NCBI RefSeq assembly: GCF_015356825.1
Contig: NZ_JAACYW010000001.1
Coordinates: forward strand, 1 to 64,000
Source: Catenulispora rubra
GTDB lineage: Bacteria; Actinomycetota; Actinomycetes; Streptomycetales; Catenulisporaceae
Direction: 5' to 3'
Length of the DNA stretch: 64,000 nucleotides
A program made the translations under genes and the position numbers. Below the pieces are notes generated by a model. The model was given only the letters and a program-made list of their open reading frames with translations. It ran no database searches and was not told the DNA's origin. Numbering within the stretch: the first letter of the stretch is position 1; every line of letters starts with the position of its first letter. Shown one piece after another: positions 41,587 to 50,327 of the stretch.

Positions 41587-42552
41587 ATGTTTGCCGTGTA
41601 TGCCGCCGAACCGAATCCCGACGATCCTCTGGCCGGCCTTGTGATCGGTGAACGGCCGGAGCCAGAGGTCCCGCAAGGCTGGGTCGCCGTGCACACTACG
41701 GCGGCGAGCCTGAACATGCACGATCTGTGGACCCTGCGGGGTGTCGGGCTCAAGCCCGAGCAGTATCCGATGATCCTCGGCGGAGACGCGACCGGCAGGC
41801 TGACCGACGGTACGGACGTCGTGGTCTATCCGTTGATCGGCGATCCTGGCTGGTCCGGCGACGAGACGCTCGACCCCCGTCGCACCCTGCTGACCGAGAA
41901 GCACCAAGGAGCGTTCGCCGACGTCCTCGTCGTGCCGGAGCGCAACGTGCTGCCGGTTCCGCCGGGGATGTCGACGGTCGTGGCGTCGGTGTTCGGCACC
42001 GCCTGGCTGACCGCCTACCGGATGCTGTTCACCAAGTCCGGCCTGCAGCCGGGTCAGACGATGCTGGTGCAAGGGGCCTCGGGCGGGGTCTCCACCGCCC
42101 TCGTTCAGCTCGGCGCCGCGGCGGGAATGACCGTTTGGGTGACCGGCCGGACGCCGGCGAAGCGCGAGCTCGCCAAGCGGCTCGGCGCGCACGCGACGTT
42201 CGAACCGGGCGCCCGCCTGCCGGGACGGGCTGATGCGGTGTTCGAGTCGGTCGGCCAGGCGACCTGGGCGCATTCGATGCGTTCCGTGCGCCCCGGCGGC
42301 GCGGTGATCTGCTGCGGCGCGACGAGCGGGCCCGCCCCGTCGGCCGACCTGCAGCGGTTGTTCTTCCTACAGGTCCGGGTCGAAGGATCGACGATGGGCA
42401 CCCGGCAGGAACTCGCCGATCTGCTGTCCTTCGTCGCGAATGCCGGCATCACCCCCGAGGTCGGCCTGACGCTGCCGATGGATCGGGCTCTCGAAGGGTT
42501 CCGCGCAATGAGAGACGGCGAGACCGCCGGAAAGATCGTCTTCACTCGCTGA
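41587..42552 (+). CDS. MDR-family zinc-independent NADPH oxidoreductase (quinone reductase-like)
   Basis: A 321-residue medium-chain reductase. It has TAASLNMHDLWTLRGVG in the N-terminal catalytic domain and the nucleotide-binding VQGASGGVSTALVQLGAAAGMTVWVTGRT (AxxGGVS motif near residue 160). The structural zinc cysteines are absent. FGTAWLTAYRMLF is typical of quinone oxidoreductase and enoyl-CoA reductase-type members. ATG 41587 has GGAG 6 bases upstream and is preferred over 41572. It follows a terminator hairpin, so it may be expressed separately. Confidence 0.85.
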   Translation: MFAVYAAEPNPDDPLAGLVIGERPEPEVPQGWVAVHTTAASLNMHDLWTLRGVGLKPEQYPMILGGDATGRLTDGTDVVVYPLIGDPGWSGDETLDPRRTLLTEKHQGAFADVLVVPERNVLPVPPGMSTVVASVFGTAWLTAYRMLFTKSGLQPGQTMLVQGASGGVSTALVQLGAAAGMTVWVTGRTPAKRELAKRLGAHATFEPGARLPGRADAVFESVGQATWAHSMRSVRPGGAVICCGATSGPAPSADLQRLFFLQVRVEGSTMGTRQELADLLSFVANAGITPEVGLTLPMDRALEGFRAMRDGETAGKIVFTR

Positions 42553-42592
42553 GTCCACACTGCCCGAGGTCCGCGAGCTGACGTCGCAGCCA

Positions 42593-42628
42593 GCAGCCGG
42601 CGTTCGGTCACGACCGAACGCCGGCTGC
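42593..42628. terminator. Strong bidirectional terminator
   Basis: GCAGCCGGCGTTCGGT and its exact reverse complement make a perfect 16-base-pair stem with loop CACG. It lies between the convergent MDR gene and the aldehyde dehydrogenase at 42675. It is the strongest hairpin I found in the window and marks the border between the CoA blocks and the amine block. Confidence 0.88.
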
Positions 42629-42674
42629 GAGTCCAGCACCTGCGCCGATGGGCAACAGTTCCGCCGTCGGCCGC

Positions 42675-44132
42675 CTACTGCACGACGAAGTCGCGCGGCA
42701 ACCCGATGGCCTGAATCTCGATGAAGGCATCAAAACCTTCGGGGCCGAGTTCCCGGCCGATCCCGCTGGCCTTGAACCCGCCCTGAGGCGCGTCCAAGCC
42801 CGCCGGACTGGCATTGATCTCCACCGTCCCGGTCCGCACGCGACGCGCCAGCTCGATCCCGTGGAAGGGGTCACCGGTGTAGATCTGCCCGTTGAGGCCG
42901 TACTCCGAGTCGTTCGCGATAGCGATGGCGTCGTCCTCGTCGTCGTACTCGATGATGGACACGACGGGCCCGAAGATCTCCTCCCGGGCGATCCGCATGG
43001 ACGGGTCGACCTTGGTGAAGACTGTGGGCTCGACGAACCATCCGCGGTCAAGACCCTGTGGCCTCCCGCCACCGGTCACGACCTCGGCGCCTTCGTCCCG
43101 TCCGATCTGGACGTACTCTTCGACACGGCGCCGGTGTACTTCGGTCGCCAAGGGACCGAAGTGAGTCGCGAGGTTCATCGGATCGCCCACGGGCAGCGAG
43201 TCGAGCATTCCCACCAGGCCCTGCGTGAGCTCGTCGGCCTTGCGCCGAGAGACCACGATGCGGCTCTTGCTGCTGCACACCTGACCGGTGTTCAGGAACG
43301 AGCTCATCCGCAGCGACTGCACGACCGTTTCGATATCCGCGTCGTCGAGCACGATCGCGGCGGATTTGCCGCCCAGCTCCAAGGTGACGCGCCGGATCAG
43401 TTCGCCGCAGATCGCACCCACCCGCCGGCCGGCGGCGACCGAACCGGTGAAGGAGACCTTGTCGACCCCCTGATGCCGCACGAGGTATTCGCTCGCTTCC
43501 CTGCCTGCCGGAACGACGTTCAGCACTCCGGACGGCAGGCCGGCCTGATCGGCCAGCTCGGCGAGCAAGTACGCGTCCAACGGCGTTTCCGGGGAAGGCT
43601 TCAGCACGAACGTGCATCCTGCCAGGAGGCCGTATGGCAGCTTCATCATCGCGGTCAGGTGAGGAGCGTTCCAAGGGACGATCGCCGCGACCACACCCAC
43701 CGGCTCACGCATCACCCTCGCGAATCCTGAGGGGGCGTCGCGGTACGTATCGAACGGGTACGACCTTGCTTGGTCTATCGCGGCGTCGAGGATGGCCCTG
43801 GATCGCTGACTTTGGACAAGCCGGGACTGAGCGATCGGAGCACCCATCTCGGCGGTGCACAGCTCAGCCATGTCCGTTTCCCGCTCGGCGAGCAGACCGC
43901 TCAATCGTCGCAGGACCTCGATCCGCTCCTCCAACGGCATCCTCGGCCACGGACCCCGGTCGAACGCGTCACGCGCCGCGGTCACAGCTCGATCGACGTC
44001 CGTGGCCGACGCCGACGGAACGCTCGCGATCGGTAGTTCCGTCACTGGCGAGACAACCGTGAGGACATCAGAAGAGGCTGGTGCCACCCACTCGCCGCCG
44101 ATGAACAGCCGACCGAAATCACCCTGCCACAT
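42675..44132 (-). CDS. NAD-dependent aldehyde dehydrogenase
   Basis: A 485-residue aldehyde dehydrogenase with PVGVVAAIVPWNAPH, SFTGSVAAGRRVG for cofactor binding, the general base Glu in TLELGGKSAAIV, and the nucleophile Cys in NTGQVCSSKSR. EEIFGPVVSIIEY and GGFKASGIGRELG close the fold. It is one of three aldehyde dehydrogenases in the amine region. It follows the class III aminotransferase by 51 bases, so it probably oxidises the aldehyde that the transaminase makes. Confidence 0.9.
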   Translation of the reverse strand: MWQGDFGRLFIGGEWVAPASSDVLTVVSPVTELPIASVPSASATDVDRAVTAARDAFDRGPWPRMPLEERIEVLRRLSGLLAERETDMAELCTAEMGAPIAQSRLVQSQRSRAILDAAIDQARSYPFDTYRDAPSGFARVMREPVGVVAAIVPWNAPHLTAMMKLPYGLLAGCTFVLKPSPETPLDAYLLAELADQAGLPSGVLNVVPAGREASEYLVRHQGVDKVSFTGSVAAGRRVGAICGELIRRVTLELGGKSAAIVLDDADIETVVQSLRMSSFLNTGQVCSSKSRIVVSRRKADELTQGLVGMLDSLPVGDPMNLATHFGPLATEVHRRRVEEYVQIGRDEGAEVVTGGGRPQGLDRGWFVEPTVFTKVDPSMRIAREEIFGPVVSIIEYDDEDDAIAIANDSEYGLNGQIYTGDPFHGIELARRVRTGTVEINASPAGLDAPQGGFKASGIGRELGPEGFDAFIEIQAIGLPRDFVVQ

Positions 44133-44183
44133 CTCCGCTTCCGTTCCCTTCGCTGGTCTGCCTTGCCCATCCCCGAAGCGCAG

Positions 44184-45560
44184 TCATGTCAGGTCGGCGC
44201 TCATCAGCTCCAGGGCGTCGGCGACGATGCCGACCATCTCGTCGACGTCCTGCTCCGTCATGACGAGCGGCGGCGAGAACTGGAGGATCGGCGATCCGCG
44301 ATAGAACGCCCGGCAGATGAGTCCGTGATCGTAGATGTACTGCGGGATGCGCGACGCCCAGCCGGCCAGGAGCTCACGCGGAACCGCAGCCTTGGTCGCC
44401 CGGTCGCCCACCAGCTCGATCGCGTAGAACATCCCGGCGCCGCGTACGTCACCGACCATGGGAAACCTGTAGAGCGTCTCGAGCGAGGCACGCAACCTCT
44501 TACCCATGGCGTCGGCGTGCTCGCAGAGGCCGTCGTTCTCGATGATGGCGATGTTGGCCAGAGCCGCCGCGGCCGCGACCGGATGCCCGCCGAAGGTCAA
44601 GCCGTGCTCGAAGATCGCGCCTGCTTGGAGGAAGGGCTCGGCAACCCGGTCCGACGCGATGACCGCGCCCATGGGCACGTAGCCCGAAGTCATGGCCTTG
44701 GCCGTCGTGATGATGTCCGGCTCGTACCCCACCTTGGGAGAACCGAAGAAGCCACCGAGACGGCCCCACGCGCAGACGGTCTCGTCGGCGATCAGCAGGA
44801 CGTCGTTGGCATCGCAGATCTCGCGCAGACGCGCGAAGTAGACCGGATCCGCCGGCAGGCAACCACCCGCGCTCTGAACCGGTTCCAGGATGACCGCGGC
44901 GACGGTGTCAGCTCCCTCCTTCTCGATCAGGCTGCCGACCGCCTCCGCACAGTCCAGCGCATGCTGATGCGGAGACACTTCTGCCCGGTAGTTGTTCACG
45001 GCCGGCGCGTGCGCGGTGTTGCCCAGGAGGGGCCGGAACGGCTGTCTGAAGATCTCCACCCCAGTGATCGACAAGGCACCGATCGTCGAACCGTGATAGG
45101 CACCGGCACGCGCGATGACCTTGGTTTTACCCGCCTGCCCCCGCAGGGCGTGGTACTGGCACACCAACTTCCAAGCCGACTCGACGGCCTCCGAGCCGCC
45201 AGAGGTGAAGAAGACGCGGTTGAGATCTCCCGGAGCCAGCTCCGCCACCTTCTCAGCCAGCTCGACGGCGGGCTTCGTGGCAAAACTCCAGATGGGGTAG
45301 TACGCCAGCTCGTTCATCTGCCGATGCACGGCCTCAGCGATCTCGCGTCGGCCATGACCCACGTTGACGGCATACAAGCCCGCCACTCCGTCGAGATACC
45401 TCTTCCCCTTGTCGTCCCACACGTGCACACCCTGACCCCGCACGATGGTCGGAATCTCGCGGCCGGCGAAGTCCCCGAGATCCGAGTTGTGCATCCACAG
45501 GTGTCGATGTGCCGCAGCTTGAAAGTCGCCCCTAAGCTCAGCTTCCTCAGTCCGATTCAC
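44184..45560 (-). CDS. Class III aminotransferase (putrescine/omega-amino acid type)
   Basis: A 458-residue PLP aminotransferase. It shows YLDGVAGLYAVNVGHGRREIA, FFTSGGSEAVESAWKL, ARAGAYHGSTIGALS, LIADETVCAWGRLG, and the PLP lysine in ITTAKAMTSGYVPMGA. This is the SpuC/omega-amino-acid:pyruvate subgroup, which transaminates putrescine, GABA or other omega-amines. Start is GTG 45560 with AAGAAGG 7 bases upstream; the open frame to 45605 adds little. It lies between the APC permease and the aldehyde dehydrogenase: uptake, transamination, aldehyde oxidation. Confidence 0.9.
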   Translation of the reverse strand: MNRTEEAELRGDFQAAAHRHLWMHNSDLGDFAGREIPTIVRGQGVHVWDDKGKRYLDGVAGLYAVNVGHGRREIAEAVHRQMNELAYYPIWSFATKPAVELAEKVAELAPGDLNRVFFTSGGSEAVESAWKLVCQYHALRGQAGKTKVIARAGAYHGSTIGALSITGVEIFRQPFRPLLGNTAHAPAVNNYRAEVSPHQHALDCAEAVGSLIEKEGADTVAAVILEPVQSAGGCLPADPVYFARLREICDANDVLLIADETVCAWGRLGGFFGSPKVGYEPDIITTAKAMTSGYVPMGAVIASDRVAEPFLQAGAIFEHGLTFGGHPVAAAAALANIAIIENDGLCEHADAMGKRLRASLETLYRFPMVGDVRGAGMFYAIELVGDRATKAAVPRELLAGWASRIPQYIYDHGLICRAFYRGSPILQFSPPLVMTEQDVDEMVGIVADALELMSADLT

Positions 45561-45634
45561 CTTGGCACCTTCTTCTACTCGGAGATAAACGAACAGCCCT
45601 GACAATCGGTGAGTGATCAGTGTGCCGACGAGAC

Positions 45635-47155
45635 CTACTCCGGCACGGCTATCGCGCGCGAGTCCGGATCATTTTCCGCGGGGTTGTGCCTGGCCAAGAA
45701 TCCGCCACCGCACCGGCTTCTCACCACCGGTCCGACGGTGTAGACCAGGATCACGGCGCCCAATGCCACGGCCGCGATCCAGATCGCGGCGTCATAAGGC
45801 GCCGGCGGCGGATTGATGACGCCATTCACGTAAATCCCCACGACCGTCACCACCACGACGACGCACGCGGCGAACGAGCCGATCCAGGATCGGGCAGAAC
45901 GTCCCGGCCCTCGCAGATCGCGAACCAGGAGGACTATCGCCCCGATGGCGGCCAGCAGGTACGAGGGCGTCCACGCATAGGTGAGCAACGTCGCGACGAC
46001 TGTGAATCCATTGGTGATGTCTCCGACGTCGGCCATGGTGCACACCATCGTCAGAAGACCGAGCGCGGACAGAGTGACAATCGACTTGACGGGCGTGTGA
46101 AGACGGGCACTGACATCTGCGATCCTGCGCGGCAGCAACCCCTCGGTCGCCAACGTCGCGAAGACCCGCGAGCCATAGCTGAGGAAACCTATGATGGCGA
46201 CGAACGCCTCGAAGGCGAAGATGAGATCTGTCGCCTTCGCGAATGACTCGCCAAGGCCCGCCTGCACTGCCAGAGCAGCCGGAGCGGACTGGCCGGAAGC
46301 GATCTGCCGCGACGCGTCGGCGAGTCCGGGAACCTGGGCGACCGTCGGGATGATCCACATGATCGCGAGGATCACCGGAACTCCCATGAGCGCCAGTGGA
46401 ACCGAGCGCTTGGGATCTTTGGTCTCGACCGCCAGCGCCGCGCAGCTTTCGAAGCCGATGAGGAACGCCAGTGCGCCCACCACGCCCTGGAAAACACCGT
46501 TCCAGGTCATCCCGCTGAAGTCGAATTGGGAGGACAGACGCAATCCGGTATGGGCCGCGCTGGCGATCGTGATCACCAGAATCGGGGGAACAGCGATGCC
46601 GCTCAGGATCAGCGATGTCCGCAGCGACGCACTGAGTCCGATGATCACGATGTAGGCCGAGATCGTCAACACCACGATGTAGATCAACGCCTGTCCCAAC
46701 ACCCCGTTCGCGTGGTGTACGCCGATCGACGTGAGGAAGCTGCCCGCGAACAATCCGCATTGGGCCACGACCGCCGCCAGCATCGCGATGAATCCCAGCA
46801 GGAGCGAAGCACCGACGACCCGGCGCCCCCAGGTCCCGAGCACCTCGCCCACATAGGAATACAGCGATCCCGAAACGATGTACCGGCGGGCGAAAACCCG
46901 CACTGCGGCGCCGATACAGACCGCCGCCAGCATCGCCACGAGCAGGGACGCCCAGCTCGTCTCACCGACGTAGCCGAAGACGAGAATCGGCACGAGAGCC
47001 ATACCCGTTCCGGGCGTCATCGCAGTGAGCGCGAACAAGACGAGCCGCGACTTACTGAGATGACCTTGGTCAAGTCCGGCGACCCCGCCGGGCTGCCGCC
47101 CCTTCGGTGAAGGAGCAGAGGATTGCATGTCCGCCATGTGCCCCATCCCTGCCAT
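45635..47155 (-). CDS. APC-superfamily amino acid/amine permease A
   Basis: A 506-residue membrane protein with about 12 TM segments. The first is near residue 38 (LFALTAMTPGTGMALVPILVFGY), and the conserved APC stretch near residue 215 reads GALAFLIGFESCAALAVETKDPKRSVP. Four in-frame ATGs lie within 30 bases (47155, 47146, 47137, 47128); the outermost is given, but 47137 with AGGGATG upstream is as good. A consensus promoter sits 140 bases upstream. It is first of a three-gene unit with aminotransferase and aldehyde dehydrogenase. Likely imports an amine or amino acid. Confidence 0.87.
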   Translation of the reverse strand: MAGMGHMADMQSSAPSPKGRQPGGVAGLDQGHLSKSRLVLFALTAMTPGTGMALVPILVFGYVGETSWASLLVAMLAAVCIGAAVRVFARRYIVSGSLYSYVGEVLGTWGRRVVGASLLLGFIAMLAAVVAQCGLFAGSFLTSIGVHHANGVLGQALIYIVVLTISAYIVIIGLSASLRTSLILSGIAVPPILVITIASAAHTGLRLSSQFDFSGMTWNGVFQGVVGALAFLIGFESCAALAVETKDPKRSVPLALMGVPVILAIMWIIPTVAQVPGLADASRQIASGQSAPAALAVQAGLGESFAKATDLIFAFEAFVAIIGFLSYGSRVFATLATEGLLPRRIADVSARLHTPVKSIVTLSALGLLTMVCTMADVGDITNGFTVVATLLTYAWTPSYLLAAIGAIVLLVRDLRGPGRSARSWIGSFAACVVVVVTVVGIYVNGVINPPPAPYDAAIWIAAVALGAVILVYTVGPVVRSRCGGGFLARHNPAENDPDSRAIAVPE

Positions 47156-47296
47156 TGGGTCCGCGCCTCGAAACGGGCGCCTTCGGACTGCGATGCCACG
47201 ATCGCCCGGGAACTGACGCGTCACTTCTCGCGTCGGCCGGCTCTTGCCCCGGCCGGTGAAACCGGCTGCGGGGCCGAGCTGGGCCACTTTAAAAAC

Positions 47297-47324
47297 ACTA
47301 TAAATCGCTTTTAGATGTTGTCAA
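47297..47324 (-). promoter_or_regulatory. Consensus promoter of the permease/aminotransferase unit
   Basis: On the minus strand TTGACA (47319-47324) and TATAGT (47297-47302) are spaced by 16 bases, the best housekeeping-type promoter I found here. It is embedded in an unusually AT-rich patch (47288-47318). It gives a leader of about 140 bases before permease A. Confidence 0.75.
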
Positions 47325-47352
47325 GACAGCCGAGCGCCGTGCCTCACAACCG

Positions 47353-48075
47353 CTACAGCTCGGCGGCGACGCGTTCGCCGACATACTTCACGAACCCGCC
47401 GATCACCTGTGACCGGACATCACGCTCTGGGTGCCACAGCACTCCGAGCGCCATGGGATGCCGGTCGTGCTCGATGGATTCGACGATTCCGTCCTCCACG
47501 CTGTGACCGGTGGCGACGAAACCCGCGCCCAGCTCACCGAGGCATTGATGGTGCTCGGACATGACTTCGAGACGCTCGGCCCCGGCGAAACGGGCCGCCC
47601 ATGTTCCCGGCTCCAGGCGGACTCCGTGCCGGACGAAAGGCTGCCCCGCGGGCCCCGAGTGATGATCGGCGTTGGGCAGATGCTGTACCAGGGTGCCTCC
47701 GGCGGCGACGTTGAGCATCTGCATCCCCCGGCAGATGCCGAGGACCGGGAGTCCGATCTCGAGTGCCCTGCGCGTAAGAGCCAACTCCGACACATCGCGC
47801 CGAGCAGAACTGCGGCCGGTCTCCGGCAACCTGTCCCGCCCATAGCACTCAGGGCTGATATCGGAGCCTCCGAGCAGCAGGAGGCCGTCCACCAACCCCA
47901 GCACGCTGTCAGGATCGTCTTGGATCCGATCACCGGAGGCGAACATGATCGGCTGCGCTCCAGCAGATTCGAGGGCATCGACGTACTCCTGGGGCACCAG
48001 GTGCGCTGTCAGGTCGTAATGGCCGAGCTTGATGTCGTCGAGAACCGCACAGAACCCGATTCGTATGTCTCTCAT
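47353..48075 (-). CDS. puuD: Gamma-glutamyl-GABA hydrolase (PuuD-like class I GATase)
   Basis: A 240-residue class I glutamine-amidotransferase-like hydrolase with GLLLLGGSDISPECYGR, the nucleophile elbow VLGICRGMQMLNVAAGG (Cys near residue 120), and the catalytic His/Glu in LWHPERD. The PuuD family removes the gamma-glutamyl group from gamma-glutamyl-GABA to give GABA and glutamate; TdnT of aniline degradation is also related. ATG 48075 has GAGAGG 5 bases upstream. It follows the binding-protein-like gene by 19 bases, in one unit with an aldehyde dehydrogenase and the GS-like ligase. Confidence 0.88.
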   Translation of the reverse strand: MRDIRIGFCAVLDDIKLGHYDLTAHLVPQEYVDALESAGAQPIMFASGDRIQDDPDSVLGLVDGLLLLGGSDISPECYGRDRLPETGRSSARRDVSELALTRRALEIGLPVLGICRGMQMLNVAAGGTLVQHLPNADHHSGPAGQPFVRHGVRLEPGTWAARFAGAERLEVMSEHHQCLGELGAGFVATGHSVEDGIVESIEHDRHPMALGVLWHPERDVRSQVIGGFVKYVGERVAAEL

Positions 48076-48094
48076 GCTCGCCTCTCGACTCTTC

Positions 48095-48838
48095 TCACGC
48101 CGCCGTCTTTTCCTCGAACGGATACGGCAGCGTCGGGATCCACCGCTCCCAGGTCGAACGCAGTCGCCCGTCCGCGGAGATGGTCGCGATCGCGTGATCG
48201 ATGGCCTCGCGTACGTCCGGGCGGCGCTTGGAGACCGACGCCGCCCACTCGTGACGGGTCGGTACGAGGAAGGCCAGTTCCAACGCCGGGTCGTTCTCGA
48301 CGACCGGAAAGCAGACCACGTCATCGTCGACCATCGCGTCGACCTCGCCGGTGCGCACGGCGGCGAGCAGGTCGGCGAACACGTCCATGGACCTGCTGCC
48401 GTCGAACACCACGATCTCCACATCGGCGAATGTCTCGGCGACCGCGAGGTTGGTGCTGTTCCCGAGAGCCGCGATCCGGCGGCCGGCAAGGTCGGCGGGA
48501 CTCGTGATGCCGGATCCGGCGCGCGCCAGAACACACTCGCCGAACGCACCGTAGGGCCGGCTGAAGTCGACGATCTTCTGCCGCTCTTCGGTGATCGCCT
48601 GGGCGATCCAGATCGCGTCGCCGTTACCGGCCTCCAGGCTCGAGTGCAGCTCATCCCACCGGCAGTCGACCCACACGACCTCTCTCCCGAGCACTTCGCC
48701 CACGAGCGTGGCCACGGCGGGTTCGTAGCCGTCGAGGCCCCCTTGGTCGTTCCGGGCCCGAATAGGCAACGCATCGGGACAGTCGACCTGCAGCAAGCGA
48801 AGCGCTGAGCTGTCGGCGAAACGTGACTCAGTCCTCAT
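48095..48838 (-). CDS. Solute-binding-protein-like domain without signal peptide
   Basis: A 247-residue type 2 periplasmic-binding-protein fold of the amino-acid-binding (SBP_bac_3) kind: GLDGYEPAVATLVGEVLGREVVWVDCRWDELHSSLEAGNGDAIW, FSRPYGAFGECVLARAGSGI, DLAGRRIAALGNST, VDAMVDDDVVC. The N-terminus (MRTESRFADSSALRLLQVDC) is polar and carries no signal or lipobox, and no ABC permease or ATPase is nearby, so it should be cytoplasmic. It overlaps the aldehyde dehydrogenase by 11 bases. It might be an enzyme of the PBP fold, an amine or glutamyl-amine sensor, or a decayed transporter part. Confidence 0.75.
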   Translation of the reverse strand: MRTESRFADSSALRLLQVDCPDALPIRARNDQGGLDGYEPAVATLVGEVLGREVVWVDCRWDELHSSLEAGNGDAIWIAQAITEERQKIVDFSRPYGAFGECVLARAGSGITSPADLAGRRIAALGNSTNLAVAETFADVEIVVFDGSRSMDVFADLLAAVRTGEVDAMVDDDVVCFPVVENDPALELAFLVPTRHEWAASVSKRRPDVREAIDHAIATISADGRLRSTWERWIPTLPYPFEEKTAA

Positions 48839-50282
48839 ATGTCGTGTCCTCCTTGATGTAGAGCGCCTTCAGATCGGAGTAGAAATCCAGCGCGTACTGG
48901 CCGCCCTCGCGGCCCACGCCCGACATTCCACGGCCCCCGAAGGGCGCGCTCGCGTCTCGTAGATTGAACGCGTTCACCCAGACGATTCCGGAGCGGATCG
49001 CACGGCCCACCCGCTCGGCGCGATCCGCCGAGCGCGTGAACACCATGCCGGCCAACCCGTATCTGGTGGAGTTGGCCAACCTGACGGCCTCGTCCTCGTC
49101 GCTGAACGTCTGGATGGTCAGGACCGGCCCGAAGACCTCCTCCTGCACGATCTCGGCGTCGTTCGAGCGCGGTTTGATCAGTGTCGGCTCGTAGAGCAGA
49201 CCCCCGAGGCTTCGCCCGCCTCGAAGCAACGTGTCCCCCTGGGCGACGGCGCGCTCGACAAAGCCGGACACCCGCGCCAGATGATCCGGGTGGATGAGCG
49301 GCGGCACCGTCGTCTCGGGATCGCGGGGGTTGCCGACCACGTGTGCGTCGGTGTGTTTGCCGAGCAATGTCAGGAACTCCGCGGCGACGCTTTCCTCAAC
49401 CAGCAATCGGCTGCCCGCGATGCACATCTGGCCGGCGTCGTCGTACTGGAACGCAGCCGTCTTGGCCGCCGCGTCCAAATCGGCGTCCGCGAACACGACC
49501 AGCGGGCTTTTACCGCCTGCTTCGATGGTGCAGGGGACCATGTTGTTGGCAGCTGTCTGGCCGACCGCCCGGCCGGTCCGGGAGGATCCGGTGAACGAGA
49601 GCCGCGTGAGGCGCTCGTCGGCGGCCAGGGCCTCACCGACCTCCCGCCCGAGCCCCTGAACCACATTGAGGACACCGGCTGGAATCCCGGCCTCACCAGC
49701 CAGATCCGCGATCATCGAGCAGGTGAGCGGCGCCCACTCGGACGGCTTGAGAACGACGGTGCACCCGGCGGCCAGGGCCGGCGCCAGCTTCCAGGTCGAG
49801 ATGACGATCGGGGCGTTCCAGGACGTGATGATGCCGACCGGGCCGGCCGGCATTCGCTGCACACGGACCTTGCTTCCGTTGTAGCTCCAACCGGTTTCGG
49901 TCTGAGCGAGCGCCATGTCCGCGAACGCCCTGAAGTTCACAGCGCCGAATGCGGCCACGTAGGCGCGGAGCGGCCGAAGCATCATCCCCGCGTCCTCGCA
50001 CTCCACGATGGCGAGCGACTCCACGTTGGCGTCTATCAGGTCCGCCAGGCGATACAGATACTCCGCACGGCCCCGGGCACCCAGCGCGGCCCAATCGTCG
50101 AACGCCGCCTCGGCGGCGCTGACCGCCAAGCTGACCTCCGCAGCGGTTCCGCTGGCCACCTGGGCTATCTCACGCTGATCGATCGGCGAGAGCACCGGAA
50201 ACGAGTCGGGGCTCGGCACCCTGGCACCATCGATGTAGTGCCACGTCGAGACATTCACCCCACCGACATCGGCGTACGACAC
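48828..50282 (-). CDS. Aldehyde dehydrogenase (PuuC/HpaE-like)
   Basis: A 484-residue aldehyde dehydrogenase with PAGPVGIITSWNAP, LSFTGSSRTGRAVG, the base Glu in CTIEAGGKSPLVV, and the nucleophile Cys in YDDAGQMCIAGSR. Start is placed at GTG 50282 with GGAGG 8 bases upstream; ATG 50297 is also open but has no ribosome-binding site. Its gene lies between the GS-like ligase and PuuD, the expected place for the dehydrogenase that oxidises gamma-glutamyl-aminobutyraldehyde. Confidence 0.87.
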   Translation of the reverse strand: MSYADVGGVNVSTWHYIDGARVPSPDSFPVLSPIDQREIAQVASGTAAEVSLAVSAAEAAFDDWAALGARGRAEYLYRLADLIDANVESLAIVECEDAGMMLRPLRAYVAAFGAVNFRAFADMALAQTETGWSYNGSKVRVQRMPAGPVGIITSWNAPIVISTWKLAPALAAGCTVVLKPSEWAPLTCSMIADLAGEAGIPAGVLNVVQGLGREVGEALAADERLTRLSFTGSSRTGRAVGQTAANNMVPCTIEAGGKSPLVVFADADLDAAAKTAAFQYDDAGQMCIAGSRLLVEESVAAEFLTLLGKHTDAHVVGNPRDPETTVPPLIHPDHLARVSGFVERAVAQGDTLLRGGRSLGGLLYEPTLIKPRSNDAEIVQEEVFGPVLTIQTFSDEDEAVRLANSTRYGLAGMVFTRSADRAERVGRAIRSGIVWVNAFNLRDASAPFGGRGMSGVGREGGQYALDFYSDLKALYIKEDTTYED

Positions 50283-50327
50283 AGCGCTCACCTCCATCCT
50301 CGGCTGATGACGCCGTCGAAGAGCGGT

